Shown piece after piece: positions 53,400 through 62,135 of a stretch of DNA of 64,000 nucleotides. The notes under the pieces are model-generated. The model saw only the letters and a program-made list of their open reading frames with translations. It did not search any database and was not told the origin of the DNA. A program made the position numbers and the translations under genes. Source of the DNA: JAJYUU01 sp963822955 (GTDB lineage: Bacteria; Actinomycetota; Actinomycetes; Streptosporangiales; Streptosporangiaceae); assembly GCA_963822955.1 (NCBI GenBank), contig CAWGJS010000007.1:1-64000 (forward strand). Direction: 5' to 3'. Numbering within the stretch: position 1 is the stretch's first letter; every line of letters begins with the position of its first letter.

Positions 53400-54374
53400 G
53401 TGTCCCGGCTCCGTTACCTTGCTCGCAAGATCGCGTGGCTGGTCGTCACCCTGTATGGCATCGTGACGTTCAACTTCGTCCTCTTTCACCTTCTGCCCGG
53501 CAATCCGGTGCGGCTGCTGGCCCGCTCCGGTCACCTGACCCCGCAGGCCGTGGCGCAGATCACCCAGCTGTACGGGCTCAACCATCCCCCGCTCGAGCAG
53601 TACGTGATCTACCTGCGCGACCTGCTGCACGGACAGCTCGGCATCTCTTACACCTACCGGATCCCGGTCAGCCAGCTGCTCGGCCAGTACCTGGGCAACA
53701 CCGTGCTGCTGCTGGCTGGGGCCACCATCGTCACGATCGCCGCTGGCATCATCGTCGGGGTCATCGCCGCGAACCGGCGCGGCGGGGCCTACGACTCGGC
53801 CACCGTGACCAGCTCGGTCATCGGCTGGAGCCTGCCGACATTCTGGACGGCGCTGATCCTTGCCTTCCTGCTCGGCGTCTGGCTGCATGCGTTCCCGATC
53901 TTCGGCATGGAGACGCCGAACGCGGTCTACACGTCGCAGTTCCAGCGCATCGAGGACATCGCGTCGCACCTGCTGCTGCCGACGCTGACGCTGGTCATCG
54001 TCAACATCGCGCAGTTCGTTCTGGTCGCCAGGGCGGCCGTCATCGAGGTGCTCGCAGAGGACTTCATGGTGACCGCCACCGCCAAGGGCCTGACGCCGCG
54101 GCGGATCTTGTGGCGGCACGCCGTGCGCAACGCCCTGCTGCCGATTGTCACCTCATCGGCGCTGCTGATAGGCCTGGTGGTCGCGGGCGCGATCGAGGTG
54201 GAGACCGTGTACTCCTGGCCCGGCATGGGCCTGCTGGTATACAACGCCGTACTGAACCGCGACTACCCCGTGATCGAGGCCGCGTTCCTGGTGTTCGCCA
54301 TCGTCGTACTCCTCGTCAACTTCGCCAGCGACCTGCTGTACCAGGTCCTGGATCCACGGGTCCGGGAGGCTTAG
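53400..54374 (+). CDS. Peptide-type ABC transporter permease (DppB-like)
   Basis: 324 residues, six membrane helices. YLARKIAWLVVTLYGIVTFN at the start, LLPGNPVRLLARSGHLTPQA, the periplasmic ISYTYRIPVSQLLGQYLGNT, and the EAA-type coupling loop TAKGLTPRRILWRHAVRNAL near the C-terminus. GTG 53400 follows the binding-protein stop by 17 nt. Forms the channel with the next permease. Confidence 0.93.
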   Translation: MSRLRYLARKIAWLVVTLYGIVTFNFVLFHLLPGNPVRLLARSGHLTPQAVAQITQLYGLNHPPLEQYVIYLRDLLHGQLGISYTYRIPVSQLLGQYLGNTVLLLAGATIVTIAAGIIVGVIAANRRGGAYDSATVTSSVIGWSLPTFWTALILAFLLGVWLHAFPIFGMETPNAVYTSQFQRIEDIASHLLLPTLTLVIVNIAQFVLVARAAVIEVLAEDFMVTATAKGLTPRRILWRHAVRNALLPIVTSSALLIGLVVAGAIEVETVYSWPGMGLLVYNAVLNRDYPVIEAAFLVFAIVVLLVNFASDLLYQVLDPRVREA

Positions 54375-55309
54375 TGGTCCGGCCAGCAGCCAGCCCGCTC
54401 GCGGACGACCTGTCGCCGTTGCCGAGCCGACTGACCGCGACAGCCCGGCAGGACGGGGAATATCGCCGCATCTGGCGGTACGTCATCGGCGACCGGCTCG
54501 GCCGGCTGGGCGTCGTGCTGTTCATTTTCGTCGTCATCATGGCGATCGGCGGGCCGCTGGTGTTCCCCTTCAGTTCTGAGTCGGTGAGCTCGAGCTCTGC
54601 CAATCTGCTGGTCGGCCCGTCAGCTCAGCACTGGCTCGGCACCGATGAGCTCGGCCGCGACGTGTTCCGCGAACTGCTGTCCGCTGCCCACATCTCCCTT
54701 GAGGTTGGCCTAGCCGCGACCGCGATCTCGATGATCCTGGGCGCCGGCATCGGTATCGTGGCTGGCTATTTCGGCCGGTGGCTGGACACGGTGCTCATGC
54801 GCATCACCGATTTCTTCCTGGTCCTGCCCCAGCTCCCGCTGGTGATCGCGCTGGCCGCCTTCTTCGGCCAGAACCTTGGCGTGATCATCCTGGTGATTGG
54901 CATGACCGGCTGGCCGACGACGGCAAGGATCGTCAGGTCCCAGACACTGTCGCTGCGGGAGCGGCAGTTCATCATTCGGGTGCGCTCGCTCGGCGCATCG
55001 CACCTGCGCGTCTTGCGGGTGCACATCCTGCCCAACGTGATGCCGCTGATCTTCGCCAACACCGTGCTGGTAATCGGCGGCGCCATCCTGGCCGAGGCCA
55101 CCCTGTCATTCCTCGGCCTTGGTGATCCGGTGCAGGTCTCCTGGGGGACCATGCTGCATTTCGCCTTCGAGTCCGGTGCTATAGGCCGCGGGGCATGGTG
55201 GTACTTCATCCCGCCGGGAGTCGGGATCGTCGTGGTTGTGCTGGCCTTCACCCTCACCGGCCACGCCATCGACCAGGCGCTCAATCCGCGGCTGCGGGGC
55301 TCGCGATGA
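54374..55309 (+). CDS. Peptide-type ABC transporter permease (DppC-like)
   Basis: 311 residues. Cytosolic N-terminal arm, HWLGTDELGRDVFRELLSAA (the DppC hallmark), six helices, and the EAA loop RSLGASHLRVLRVHILPNVM. GTG 54374 overlaps the dppB-like stop by one base (TAGTG). A longer open frame reaching back to 53435 is only the shadow of the previous gene. Confidence 0.92.
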   Translation: MVRPAASPLADDLSPLPSRLTATARQDGEYRRIWRYVIGDRLGRLGVVLFIFVVIMAIGGPLVFPFSSESVSSSSANLLVGPSAQHWLGTDELGRDVFRELLSAAHISLEVGLAATAISMILGAGIGIVAGYFGRWLDTVLMRITDFFLVLPQLPLVIALAAFFGQNLGVIILVIGMTGWPTTARIVRSQTLSLRERQFIIRVRSLGASHLRVLRVHILPNVMPLIFANTVLVIGGAILAEATLSFLGLGDPVQVSWGTMLHFAFESGAIGRGAWWYFIPPGVGIVVVVLAFTLTGHAIDQALNPRLRGSR

Positions 55310-56310
55310 GCTTGCTGGAAATCTCGCAACTGCGGGTGCAGTACGCCACGCCCGACGGCCCACTCGTCGCGGTGGACGGCGTGAGTCTGGAGGTGGACAC
55401 TGGCCAGGTGCTCGGCCTGGCCGGCGAGTCAGGCTGCGGCAAGACGACGCTGGCGCTGTCGATTCCGAGGCTGCTGGCGCGCGAGGCAACCGTCAGCTCG
55501 GGCTCGATCACCTTCGACGGCCAGGACGTATTGGCTCTCGGTGCCGAGCAGCTGCGTGCGCTGCGTTGGCAGCGAATAGCGGTCATCTTCCAGGGCGCCA
55601 TGAACTCCCTCAATCCGGTGCACTCGATCGGCGCCCAGCTGGCCGAGCCGATCCGGGCGCATGAGCCGCAGACGAGCAAGGGGCAGGCCCGTGAGCGGGT
55701 GGCCGAACTGCTCGACGGCGTCGGGATCGCGCCGGGCCGGGCCGCCAGCTTCCCGCACGAGCTGTCTGGCGGCATGCGACAGCGGGTGCTGATCGCAATG
55801 GCGCTCGCCTGCCGGCCGCAGCCCATCATCGCCGATGAGCCGGTGACCGCCCTGGATGTGATGACGCAGGCGCAGATCCTGGATCTGCTGCATAGCCTGA
55901 CCGACCGGCTGGAACTGGCGATGATCCTGATCTCGCATGACCTGTCGGTGATCGCCGAGGTCTGCGACTCAGTCGCCGTCATGTACGCGGGGAAGATGAT
56001 CGAGTCGGGACCGACCGCGGCGATCTTCGCCCCAGACTCCTCACGCGACGGCCCAGCGCATCCCTACACCGCCCGGCTGCGGCACGCGTTCCCCGATATC
56101 CGGCGCGAGCGGACATTTGTCGAGGCCATTGCCGGGCATCCGCCGGACCTGGTGGCTCCGCCGCCGGGGTGCCGGTTCGCCGAAAGGTGCACGATAGCCA
56201 CAGCGGAGTGCGTAGACATCGAGCCTGCCCTAGAGCTGGTCGGCCCCGCCCACTGGGCAGCCTGCCATCACAACGATCTTGTGTTGCCGGCTGCAAGCAG
56301 GTCACGATGA
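55306..56310 (+). CDS. Peptide-type ABC transporter ATPase (DppD-like)
   Basis: 334 residues. Walker A LAGESGCGKTTLALSIP, signature HELSGGMRQRVLIAMALA, Walker B QPIIADEPVTALDVMTQAQI, switch His in LISHDLSVIAE, and the oligopeptide-type C-terminal cysteine cluster CRFAERCTIATAEC, which binds a 4Fe-4S cluster in some homologues. ATGA overlap upstream and downstream. Powers import with the next ATPase. Confidence 0.94.
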   Translation: MSLLEISQLRVQYATPDGPLVAVDGVSLEVDTGQVLGLAGESGCGKTTLALSIPRLLAREATVSSGSITFDGQDVLALGAEQLRALRWQRIAVIFQGAMNSLNPVHSIGAQLAEPIRAHEPQTSKGQARERVAELLDGVGIAPGRAASFPHELSGGMRQRVLIAMALACRPQPIIADEPVTALDVMTQAQILDLLHSLTDRLELAMILISHDLSVIAEVCDSVAVMYAGKMIESGPTAAIFAPDSSRDGPAHPYTARLRHAFPDIRRERTFVEAIAGHPPDLVAPPPGCRFAERCTIATAECVDIEPALELVGPAHWAACHHNDLVLPAASRSR

Positions 56311-57332
56311 CAGCTCCTGCTCCTGCACCGCTGCTCCAGGTAGATGGCCTGGTGGTCCAGTACCGCAGCCGCCGCGGGCCGCGTGACCGGCGGCTGATCC
56401 GTGCGGTGGATGGCGTCAGCTTCGACTTGGCCACCAGTGAGATACTCGCGCTGGTCGGCGAGTCCGGCTGCGGCAAGACCTCCATCGTCCGCTCGATCGC
56501 CCGGCTGCAGGAGATCGACAGCGGAACGGTGCTGTTCCGCGGCGCCGGGGTGGCCGGAATCCGCGGCAGCGCGCTACGCGAATTGCGCCGCGAGATCCAG
56601 GTGGTGTTCCAGGATCCGTTTGAGTCACTCGATCCTCGACTGACGGCCTTCGACACCGTCGAGGAGTCCCTGCTCGTGCACAAGCTCGGCGGCAAGGCGC
56701 CGAGCAGGCGCGAGCTAGTGCTCGCCACGCTGGAGCAGGTGGGGCTGCATCCGGCGGCCGAGATTGGCCGGCGCTATCCGCACCAGCTATCCGGCGGGCA
56801 GCGCCAGCGTCTCGTCATCGCCAGCGCCATGGCACTCGGGCCTGACCTGGTCATCGCTGACGAGCCAGTGTCGATGCTCGATGTCTCCCTGCGGGCTGGC
56901 ATCCTGCGCCTGATGCTCGATCTGCGGGCGAGCCGGGGCTTGTCAATACTCTTCGTTACCCACGATCTATCGCTTGCCTGGGTGGTGGCCGATCGTGTTG
57001 CCGTGGTCTACCTCGGGCGAGTCGTCGAAATCGGCACGGCTGATGAGGTTATCCAGGCACCTCTGCACCCCTACACCAGGGCACTGGTGTCGGTGATCCC
57101 GGTACCCGAGACAGCAGCGGCGCGCAAGCGGGTCCTGCTGACCGGCGAGACACCCTCGGCCAACCGGGTGCCCACCGGATGCCGGTTCCATCCGCGCTGC
57201 CCGCTGTACCGGAAGCTAGGCCTACCCGGCCGGTGCCGCGATGAAGACCCAGCGCTGAGCGGCTCACCGGAGGCTAGCCAAGGTCATCAGGTGGCCTGTC
57301 ATTTTGCGACGCAGGAGGAGCGAACGCCATGA
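56307..57332 (+). CDS. Peptide-type ABC transporter ATPase (DppF-like)
   Basis: 341 residues. Walker A LVGESGCGKTSIVRSIA, signature HQLSGGQRQRLVIASAMALG, Walker B LVIADEPVSMLDVSLRAGIL, FVTHDLSLAWVVADRVAVVY, and C-terminal cysteines CRFHPRCPLYRKLGLPGRC. ATG 56307 inside the preceding stop; the longer open frame from 56169 is shadow. Stop overlaps the M20 start. Confidence 0.94.
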   Translation: MTAPAPAPLLQVDGLVVQYRSRRGPRDRRLIRAVDGVSFDLATSEILALVGESGCGKTSIVRSIARLQEIDSGTVLFRGAGVAGIRGSALRELRREIQVVFQDPFESLDPRLTAFDTVEESLLVHKLGGKAPSRRELVLATLEQVGLHPAAEIGRRYPHQLSGGQRQRLVIASAMALGPDLVIADEPVSMLDVSLRAGILRLMLDLRASRGLSILFVTHDLSLAWVVADRVAVVYLGRVVEIGTADEVIQAPLHPYTRALVSVIPVPETAAARKRVLLTGETPSANRVPTGCRFHPRCPLYRKLGLPGRCRDEDPALSGSPEASQGHQVACHFATQEERTP

Positions 57333-58486
57333 GTGTCTCCCAAGACGAAGCTGTCCAGCTGATCAGTGACATGGTCCGTATCGAGTCAGTAACGCCCTGG
57401 CTGATCCCAACCGGGTCGGGTGAAGGCAATGTCGCGGCATTCATCGCCGCGCGGATGGAGCGGGCCGGCGCTGACGTAGAGATCGTCGAGGTGCAGCCAG
57501 GCAGGCCGAATGTCCTGGCCCGGCTGCGCGGCACGGGCGGCGGGCCGACGCTCTGCGTCAACGCGCACAGCGACACCGTAGGCTTCGCGAACTGGCCGGA
57601 TGAGGCACTGACGCCCCGGCTAGATGGTGATCTGCTCTACGGCCTCGGAGCTGCCGACGACAAGTCGGGCTGCGCGGCCGGCATGCTGGTGCTGGAGTCA
57701 CTGGCCAGGCCCGGCACGCGACTACGCGGCGACCTGCTGCTGGCCTGCGTCGCCGATGAGGAAGGCGTGTCAATCGGGTCGGAGCACCTGGCCCGGCGCA
57801 CTGACATTGACGCCGCGATAGTGATCGAGCCACAGCAGACCGAGGACCTGGTGGTAGAGCATCAGGGATTCGGCTGGATCGATGTCATCACCCACGGCGT
57901 CGCGGCGCACGGCTCGGCGCCCGACACCGGCGTAGATGCCATCGTTCACCTTGCGGAGGTCATCACCCGCCTGCACAAGCTGGACAAGCGCGTTTTCATC
58001 CCGCAGGCAACCTCGATGAATGGGCGCACGGTGTTTCACACCGGGACGATCGGCGGCGGCACCGATTACGCGACCTACCCCAACCGGGCCGTGCTCGGCA
58101 TCGAGATCGGCACGCAGCCCGGCGAGCACCTGAGCGACCGTATCGCCGAGATCGACGCCATCTTTGCCGAAATCGCGGAGTCCGAGCCGGGCTTCCGGGG
58201 CGAAGTCCGAGTGCGGCTGGACCGCGACCCGTTCCGAGCCGAGGGACATGAGCAGATACTGGAGATCGTGGAAGAGTCGATGACCAGCGTGCTCGGCAAG
58301 CCGCCGAAGATCACAGGGATGAATGCCTGGACCGACGCCGCGCTGATGCAGGCAGCCGGGATTCCCACGCTGCTGATCGGTGCAACCGGCGGGAACTTCC
58401 ACGCCCCCGATGAGTGGCTGTCGGTCAGCGAATTCATGAAACTGTGCGCCGTCCTGGAGCAGTCAGTGACGAGGTACCTGGCGTGA
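57329..58486 (+). CDS. M20-family peptidase/deacylase
   Basis: 385 residues. LCVNAHSDTVGFANW (zinc His and Asp), YGLGAADDKSGCAAGML (bridging Asp), LLACVADEEGVSIGSE (catalytic Glu pair), IVIEPQQTEDLVV, dimerisation insert WIDVITHGVAAHGSAPDTGV, and His in GGNFHAPDEWLSV. ATG 57329 overlaps the ATPase stop. Being the enzyme encoded in the transporter operon, it probably hydrolyses the imported peptide or N-acyl compound in the cytosol, releasing the amine or amino acid used by the aminotransferase. Confidence 0.92.
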   Translation: MSVSQDEAVQLISDMVRIESVTPWLIPTGSGEGNVAAFIAARMERAGADVEIVEVQPGRPNVLARLRGTGGGPTLCVNAHSDTVGFANWPDEALTPRLDGDLLYGLGAADDKSGCAAGMLVLESLARPGTRLRGDLLLACVADEEGVSIGSEHLARRTDIDAAIVIEPQQTEDLVVEHQGFGWIDVITHGVAAHGSAPDTGVDAIVHLAEVITRLHKLDKRVFIPQATSMNGRTVFHTGTIGGGTDYATYPNRAVLGIEIGTQPGEHLSDRIAEIDAIFAEIAESEPGFRGEVRVRLDRDPFRAEGHEQILEIVEESMTSVLGKPPKITGMNAWTDAALMQAAGIPTLLIGATGGNFHAPDEWLSVSEFMKLCAVLEQSVTRYLA

Positions 58487-58689
58487 CCGAGACACCGAGG
58501 CCCGATGCGGACCTGGCCGAGCGGTATGCGAGACTCAGCCCAGCGGGGCGTGAACTGGATGACGCGCTGTACTACCTTCGTCATGATTGCGAACCCTGCG
58601 CGCAGCGCCATTTCGAACTGGCCCGCCAGCATGGTGCATCCGACGCGGACATCGCAGCAATCCGTGCGCGGGCCAGCGAGCTGCTGTGA
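58483..58689 (+). CDS. Mini carboxymuconolactone-decarboxylase/AhpD-like protein
   Basis: 68 residues; GTG 58483 overlaps the M20 stop (GTGA). The sequence ALYYLRHDCEPCAQRHFELA followed by RQHGASDADIAAIRARASEL fits the core CMD/AhpD helix-turn-helix signature C-x-x-C-x-x-x-H ... G-A-S/T-x-x-E/D-I. Full CMD domains are ~85-130 residues, so this is a minimal version, perhaps acting as a multimer with redox-active cysteines. Last gene of the transporter operon; too short to be called with certainty. Confidence 0.6.
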   Translation: MTETPRPDADLAERYARLSPAGRELDDALYYLRHDCEPCAQRHFELARQHGASDADIAAIRARASELL

Positions 58690-59260
58690 TGCAGGGATGT
58701 CGCCTAACACCTGACTTTCATCACCGTTACGGACTTCCGCGGGCCTTGGGGACGTTGAACCTGAGGTGTTCGTGGACGGCCTGAGGGCGCACTAGCCGGG
58801 GGTGCCCGGAGCCGTAGTGTTGGCGGGTTTCAACGTGGCAATGATCCTGATGCGCACGCACCGGTAAGACGCGTCGAACGGGCGGATACCTGCGCGTGAT
58901 TCTGGTCCGAGGTCCCTTGCTACCGGTCCTCGGATGGGCCACGCGCGTGCTGCGGACTGAATATTATTACGAATTTGGCGTCCTCACAGAGTCGCGCATA
59001 TGAGGGCGACGCTTCCAACGATGGGCGAGTTGCCGTTCCCTGCGTTGATGCACAGACAGGAACTCAAGTTCGAATGCGGGCGACGTATAGGTCGGCGTCG
59101 GCCCATGCTCCATCTACCTGCAACAACGTTAGCGGTGCATCGCCGGGTGGAGCCTGATCACTGCGCATGTTGGCTGCCCACTTTGGCTCCCACATCCAGG
59201 CTGCCCGCAGCTCTGTTCGAGCTATCGAACCGAGCGTCGGAATCTCGCGCCGACAAGCGG
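58690..59260. other. Gene-free stretch
   Basis: About 570 bp after the transporter operon. Includes an AT-rich patch (TGAATATTATTACGAATTTG at ~58958). No gene or clear relic except the RelE end at its right border. Confidence 0.4.
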
Positions 59261-59340
59261 TCAACTCAGCTTACGGTGATTAGGTAGATCATCCGCAATC
59301 ACGCAGACAACGCGATATGCATCGACGTAAAGACCGGACG
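59261..59340 (-). pseudogene. RelE-family toxin 3' relic
   Basis: Minus-strand frame LYVDAYRVVCVIADDLPNHR then KLS and stop at 59261 resembles the final strands of RelE (xAYRVVYVIADDLITV). No N-terminal part and no antitoxin. Third RelE-type remnant in the window. Confidence 0.35.
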
Positions 59341-59439
59341 GTCCTCGCCGGCTTCAGCAGCAGCGGAGTCCACCCCAGTACCGCAATACCGCCGGTCAGG
59401 TGTGGCCTGCAGCTAACACAGTCTGTATTGAGATTCAGC

Positions 59440-59449
59440 TATACTGTAT
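59440..59449 (+). promoter_or_regulatory. Leaderless promoter and palindrome for vapBC
   Basis: TATACT at 59440-59445 ends 6 nt before the ATG at 59452, so the transcript is probably leaderless. The box is part of the palindrome ATAC-T-GTAT (59441-59449), a likely VapB autorepression site. Confidence 0.5.
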
Positions 59450-59451
59450 GC

Positions 59452-59706
59452 ATGTCACTGCTTCAGATCCGGGACGTCCCCGAGGAAACCCGCCGCGCTC
59501 TGAAAGCGCGGGCGGCAGCCAATGGCCGGTCGTTGAACGCCTACCTGCTTGACCTACTGCGTCGCGAGGTAGCCCGCCCGTCCGTTGGCGAGGTCCTGAA
59601 GCGGGCAGCCGGACGCGCCGAGCGCTCCAGCGCCTCTGGGCTCAGCGCGCTACAGGCAGCACGCGATGAGCGGCAGGAGGAAACCGGCGGGCCGGCTTCC
59701 CGGTGA
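59452..59706 (+). CDS. vapB: VapB/FitA-like ribbon-helix-helix antitoxin
   Basis: 84 residues. MSLLQIRDVPEETRRALKAR, AAANGRSLNAYLLDLLRREV is a standard RHH DNA-binding domain of the FitA/VapB group; the remaining ~40 residues (AERSSASGLSALQAARDERQ) are a flexible toxin-binding tail. Represses its own promoter and inhibits the PIN toxin. Start at ATG 59452 by homology; no ribosome site (leaderless). Its stop overlaps the toxin GTG. Confidence 0.88.
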   Translation: MSLLQIRDVPEETRRALKARAAANGRSLNAYLLDLLRREVARPSVGEVLKRAAGRAERSSASGLSALQAARDERQEETGGPASR

Positions 59707-60092
59707 TCGTCGTCGACTGCTCGGCAGTAGTCGACGCGCTCACCGCTGCCGAAGACGCAGACAGCCTGCGCGCCCGGATGTCAGGCGAGGACCTGCACGC
59801 TCCGGCGCTGCTCGACTTCGAGGTTGTGGCTGCCCTGCGGGGCCTGGTTCTCGGCAGCCACCTGACCGCGACGCGGGCGGAGGACGCGCTGACCGACTTC
59901 GATGACCTGAGCATTGAGCGCTGGGCATACTCCGACAGCTTGCGCAGACGGGCGTTCCAGCTGCGGCACAACGTTTCCGCTTACGACGCCGCCTACATCG
60001 CGCTCGCTGAAGCGCTGAACTGCCCGATGCTCACCCGCGACGGCAGGCTGCAGAAGTCAGCCGGACATCACGCGCGCATAGAAGTTCTCTGA
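59703..60092 (+). CDS. vapC: VapC-type PIN-domain ribonuclease toxin
   Basis: 129 residues. The acidic PIN active site is complete: Asp in VIVVDCSAVVDALTAAE, Glu in LLDFEVVAALRGLV, Asp in VSAYDAAYIALAEAL, and Asp in PMLTRDGRLQKSAG. Mg-dependent RNase that cleaves tRNA or rRNA when freed from VapB. GTG 59703 overlaps the antitoxin stop (GTGA). Appears functional, the only fully intact toxin-antitoxin pair in the window. Confidence 0.9.
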   Translation: MIVVDCSAVVDALTAAEDADSLRARMSGEDLHAPALLDFEVVAALRGLVLGSHLTATRAEDALTDFDDLSIERWAYSDSLRRRAFQLRHNVSAYDAAYIALAEALNCPMLTRDGRLQKSAGHHARIEVL

Positions 60093-60461
60093 CACAGCGC
60101 GTCGCGCTGGCTGTCGTCAGCTCGCTGCGTTATCGGTTACCGCATGGCCGACTGCGGCGGTCTCATTCTGATCCCGGGTTCGCTGGCCGCCTTGCGGCCG
60201 TACACGAAGCCCGTGCAGACCGGCAGCCTGGAAGGATCGGTTCCTATCGAGGATGCTATCCCCGGCTGGCCCGGCGGACGTGAGCTATAGCGTCCGGTTC
60301 GCGCTGCCACGTGCGCCGATGAACTGGACGCGACTATGGCACCTGGCGGCACCTGCCCATCGGGGGAGTCTGCGGGACGGGCGGATGCCGGCGGATGTCG
60401 CCGATGATCATAAGGCGCAAGTCAAATGGCTCCGCACACCGGCGCTGGACTCGTCGAGTCA
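60093..60461. other. Gene-free stretch
   Basis: About 370 bp between convergent vapC and the aldehyde dehydrogenase. A 71-codon minus frame (60137-60352) is unidentified and lacks support. Confidence 0.4.
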
Positions 60462-61904
60462 TCACAGGCTGATCGCGGCGGTGCGCAGGTCGCTCATGCC
60501 GAGCAGGGTGTGCTTGCCGCCGATCCGCCCCCAACCGGTGGCACGGCCGCCAGCACCGCCGAACGGCATGTTCACGTCCCACCAGCACGTGCTGTCATTG
60601 ACGACCACCTGGCCGACGGCGAGTTCCTCGACAAACCGGTAGGCCCTCCCGATGTCCCTGGTGAAGACCGCAGCTTGCAAGCCGAGTCGGTCCAGGTTCG
60701 CAACGCGCAGCAGCTCGTCGTCGCCGTCAGCGGTGATGACGGGCACCACTGGACCGAACGACTCCTCAGTGGCGAGCAGGCTGTCCAGCGGGACCTGGTC
60801 GGCGACCGTGAACTCGTAGTAGAGATCCGTGGGATGGCCGGGCTGACGGCGCCCGCCACGCAGGACCTTCGCGCCACGGGCTTCGCCATCGGCCACATGC
60901 CGGTCCATCTTGGCGGCCACCGACTCGTTGTTCAGCGGACCAAGCGTGGTCAGCTCGTCGAACGGGTCGCCCAGGCGGACCGCTTCGGCCTCAGCGAGTA
61001 CCGCTTCGAGGAAGGTGCCGTGCACTGTGCGATCCACCAGTACCCGTTCCGTCGCGCAGCACACCTGACCCGAGCATAGGTAGGCACCATAGACAGCCGC
61101 CTTAGCTGCCGCCTCGACGTCGGCGTCACTGAGCACGATCAACGGGCCGTTGCCGGAGCATTCCATGATGGAGCGCTTCAGACCGGCAGCGGACTGGATT
61201 TTCGCACCGGTGGCGGACGAGCCGATGAACCCGATCGCGTCGACTCCAGAGTGCTGCACCAGGGCCTGACCGGTCGGTCCCTCGCCGGGCAATACATTGA
61301 CCAGGCCGTCAGGCACTCCTGCCCCTCGAAGGAACTCCATCGCCCGGAGCACTGTGAACGCGGTGTGCGCTGGCGGCTTGACTACATGCGAGTTCCCGGT
61401 GGCAAGGCCGGGAGCGACGAACTCGGCGAACATCAACAGCGGGAAGTTCCACGGCGTGATGATCGCCCAGGTGCCGACGGGCCGGTAAAACGTGAACATC
61501 CGCTTGTTCGAGTTGGTCGAGGAGATAGTCTCGCCTGTCAGCCGCACCGCGTCCTCGGCGTGTAGATGAAAAAGCGTCGCCGCCTCGTCGACATCAGCGA
61601 GCGACTCCTGGAGCGGCTTGCCCTGCTCGAGGGTCTGCAGCCGGGCAAGCTCTTCGCGCCGCGCGGTCAGCCCGTCGCCGATCGAATGGCAGATCGCCGC
61701 GCGCTCCCAGACGTTTACCCGCGCCCATTTTTGGCCCGCGGCCCTGGCCGCATCGACCGCAGCGTCAACGTCGTCGCGCCCAGGGACAGGCACCGAGCCG
61801 ATCAGCTCGCCGGTCACCGGCGATACCACGTCCCGGCGTCCGGCCGTCCCGACGCGGTATTCACCGTTGATATAGAGCTGTGCATCGCCGATGGCCTCAG
61901 ACAT
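60462..61904 (-). CDS. Aldehyde dehydrogenase (PuuC/AldA-like)
   Basis: 480 residues. GTWAIITPWNFPLLMFAEFV for NAD, Glu in SIMECSGNGPLIVLSDADV (ECSG instead of the usual ELGG), catalytic Cys in YLCSGQVCCATERVLVD, and TEESFGPVVPVITA. ATG 61904 with GGAGGTGCCGC; the longer upstream frame is shadow. Downstream of the XRE-cupin regulator and an FAD-oxidoreductase remnant, the usual Puu-type order (regulator, oxidase, aldehyde dehydrogenase) of polyamine degradation, so it probably oxidises an aminoaldehyde. Separated from the remnant by ~230 bp without a gene. Confidence 0.88.
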   Translation of the reverse strand: MSEAIGDAQLYINGEYRVGTAGRRDVVSPVTGELIGSVPVPGRDDVDAAVDAARAAGQKWARVNVWERAAICHSIGDGLTARREELARLQTLEQGKPLQESLADVDEAATLFHLHAEDAVRLTGETISSTNSNKRMFTFYRPVGTWAIITPWNFPLLMFAEFVAPGLATGNSHVVKPPAHTAFTVLRAMEFLRGAGVPDGLVNVLPGEGPTGQALVQHSGVDAIGFIGSSATGAKIQSAAGLKRSIMECSGNGPLIVLSDADVEAAAKAAVYGAYLCSGQVCCATERVLVDRTVHGTFLEAVLAEAEAVRLGDPFDELTTLGPLNNESVAAKMDRHVADGEARGAKVLRGGRRQPGHPTDLYYEFTVADQVPLDSLLATEESFGPVVPVITADGDDELLRVANLDRLGLQAAVFTRDIGRAYRFVEELAVGQVVVNDSTCWWDVNMPFGGAGGRATGWGRIGGKHTLLGMSDLRTAAISL

Positions 61905-62135
61905 GCGGCACCTCCGTGCCTCGGGGAATAGGTGCGCAGGAACCCGTCGATCGTAAAGGATTCCAAGCGAATCGGAGACCGGTGACAAGCCGGACACCGC
62001 TGCGTCCGGGGCATCAGCGTCACCGGCTGACGTTCTCTCTATCTGCGCCGTCACGATCGACGATCCGGTCGGTCTGGCGGTCCCGTGCCTGAGGCAAATG
62101 GGAGACGCCTGGCAGGCTCGGAACTCCACTTCTTG
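61905..62135. other. Gap left by loss of FAD oxidoreductase body
   Basis: About 230 bp without a gene, between the oxidoreductase stub and the aldehyde dehydrogenase ribosome site. No recognisable remnant of the rest of the oxidoreductase. Confidence 0.35.

Noticed and set aside
53435..54373. Extension of the DppC-like frame back to 53435
   Set aside because: This part lies over the DppB-like gene in another frame; the true start is GTG 54374, overlapping the dppB-like stop.
58690..59260. Possible tRNA or small RNA in the AT-rich gap
   Set aside because: No cloverleaf or conserved T-loop (GGTTCGANTCC) found on either strand.
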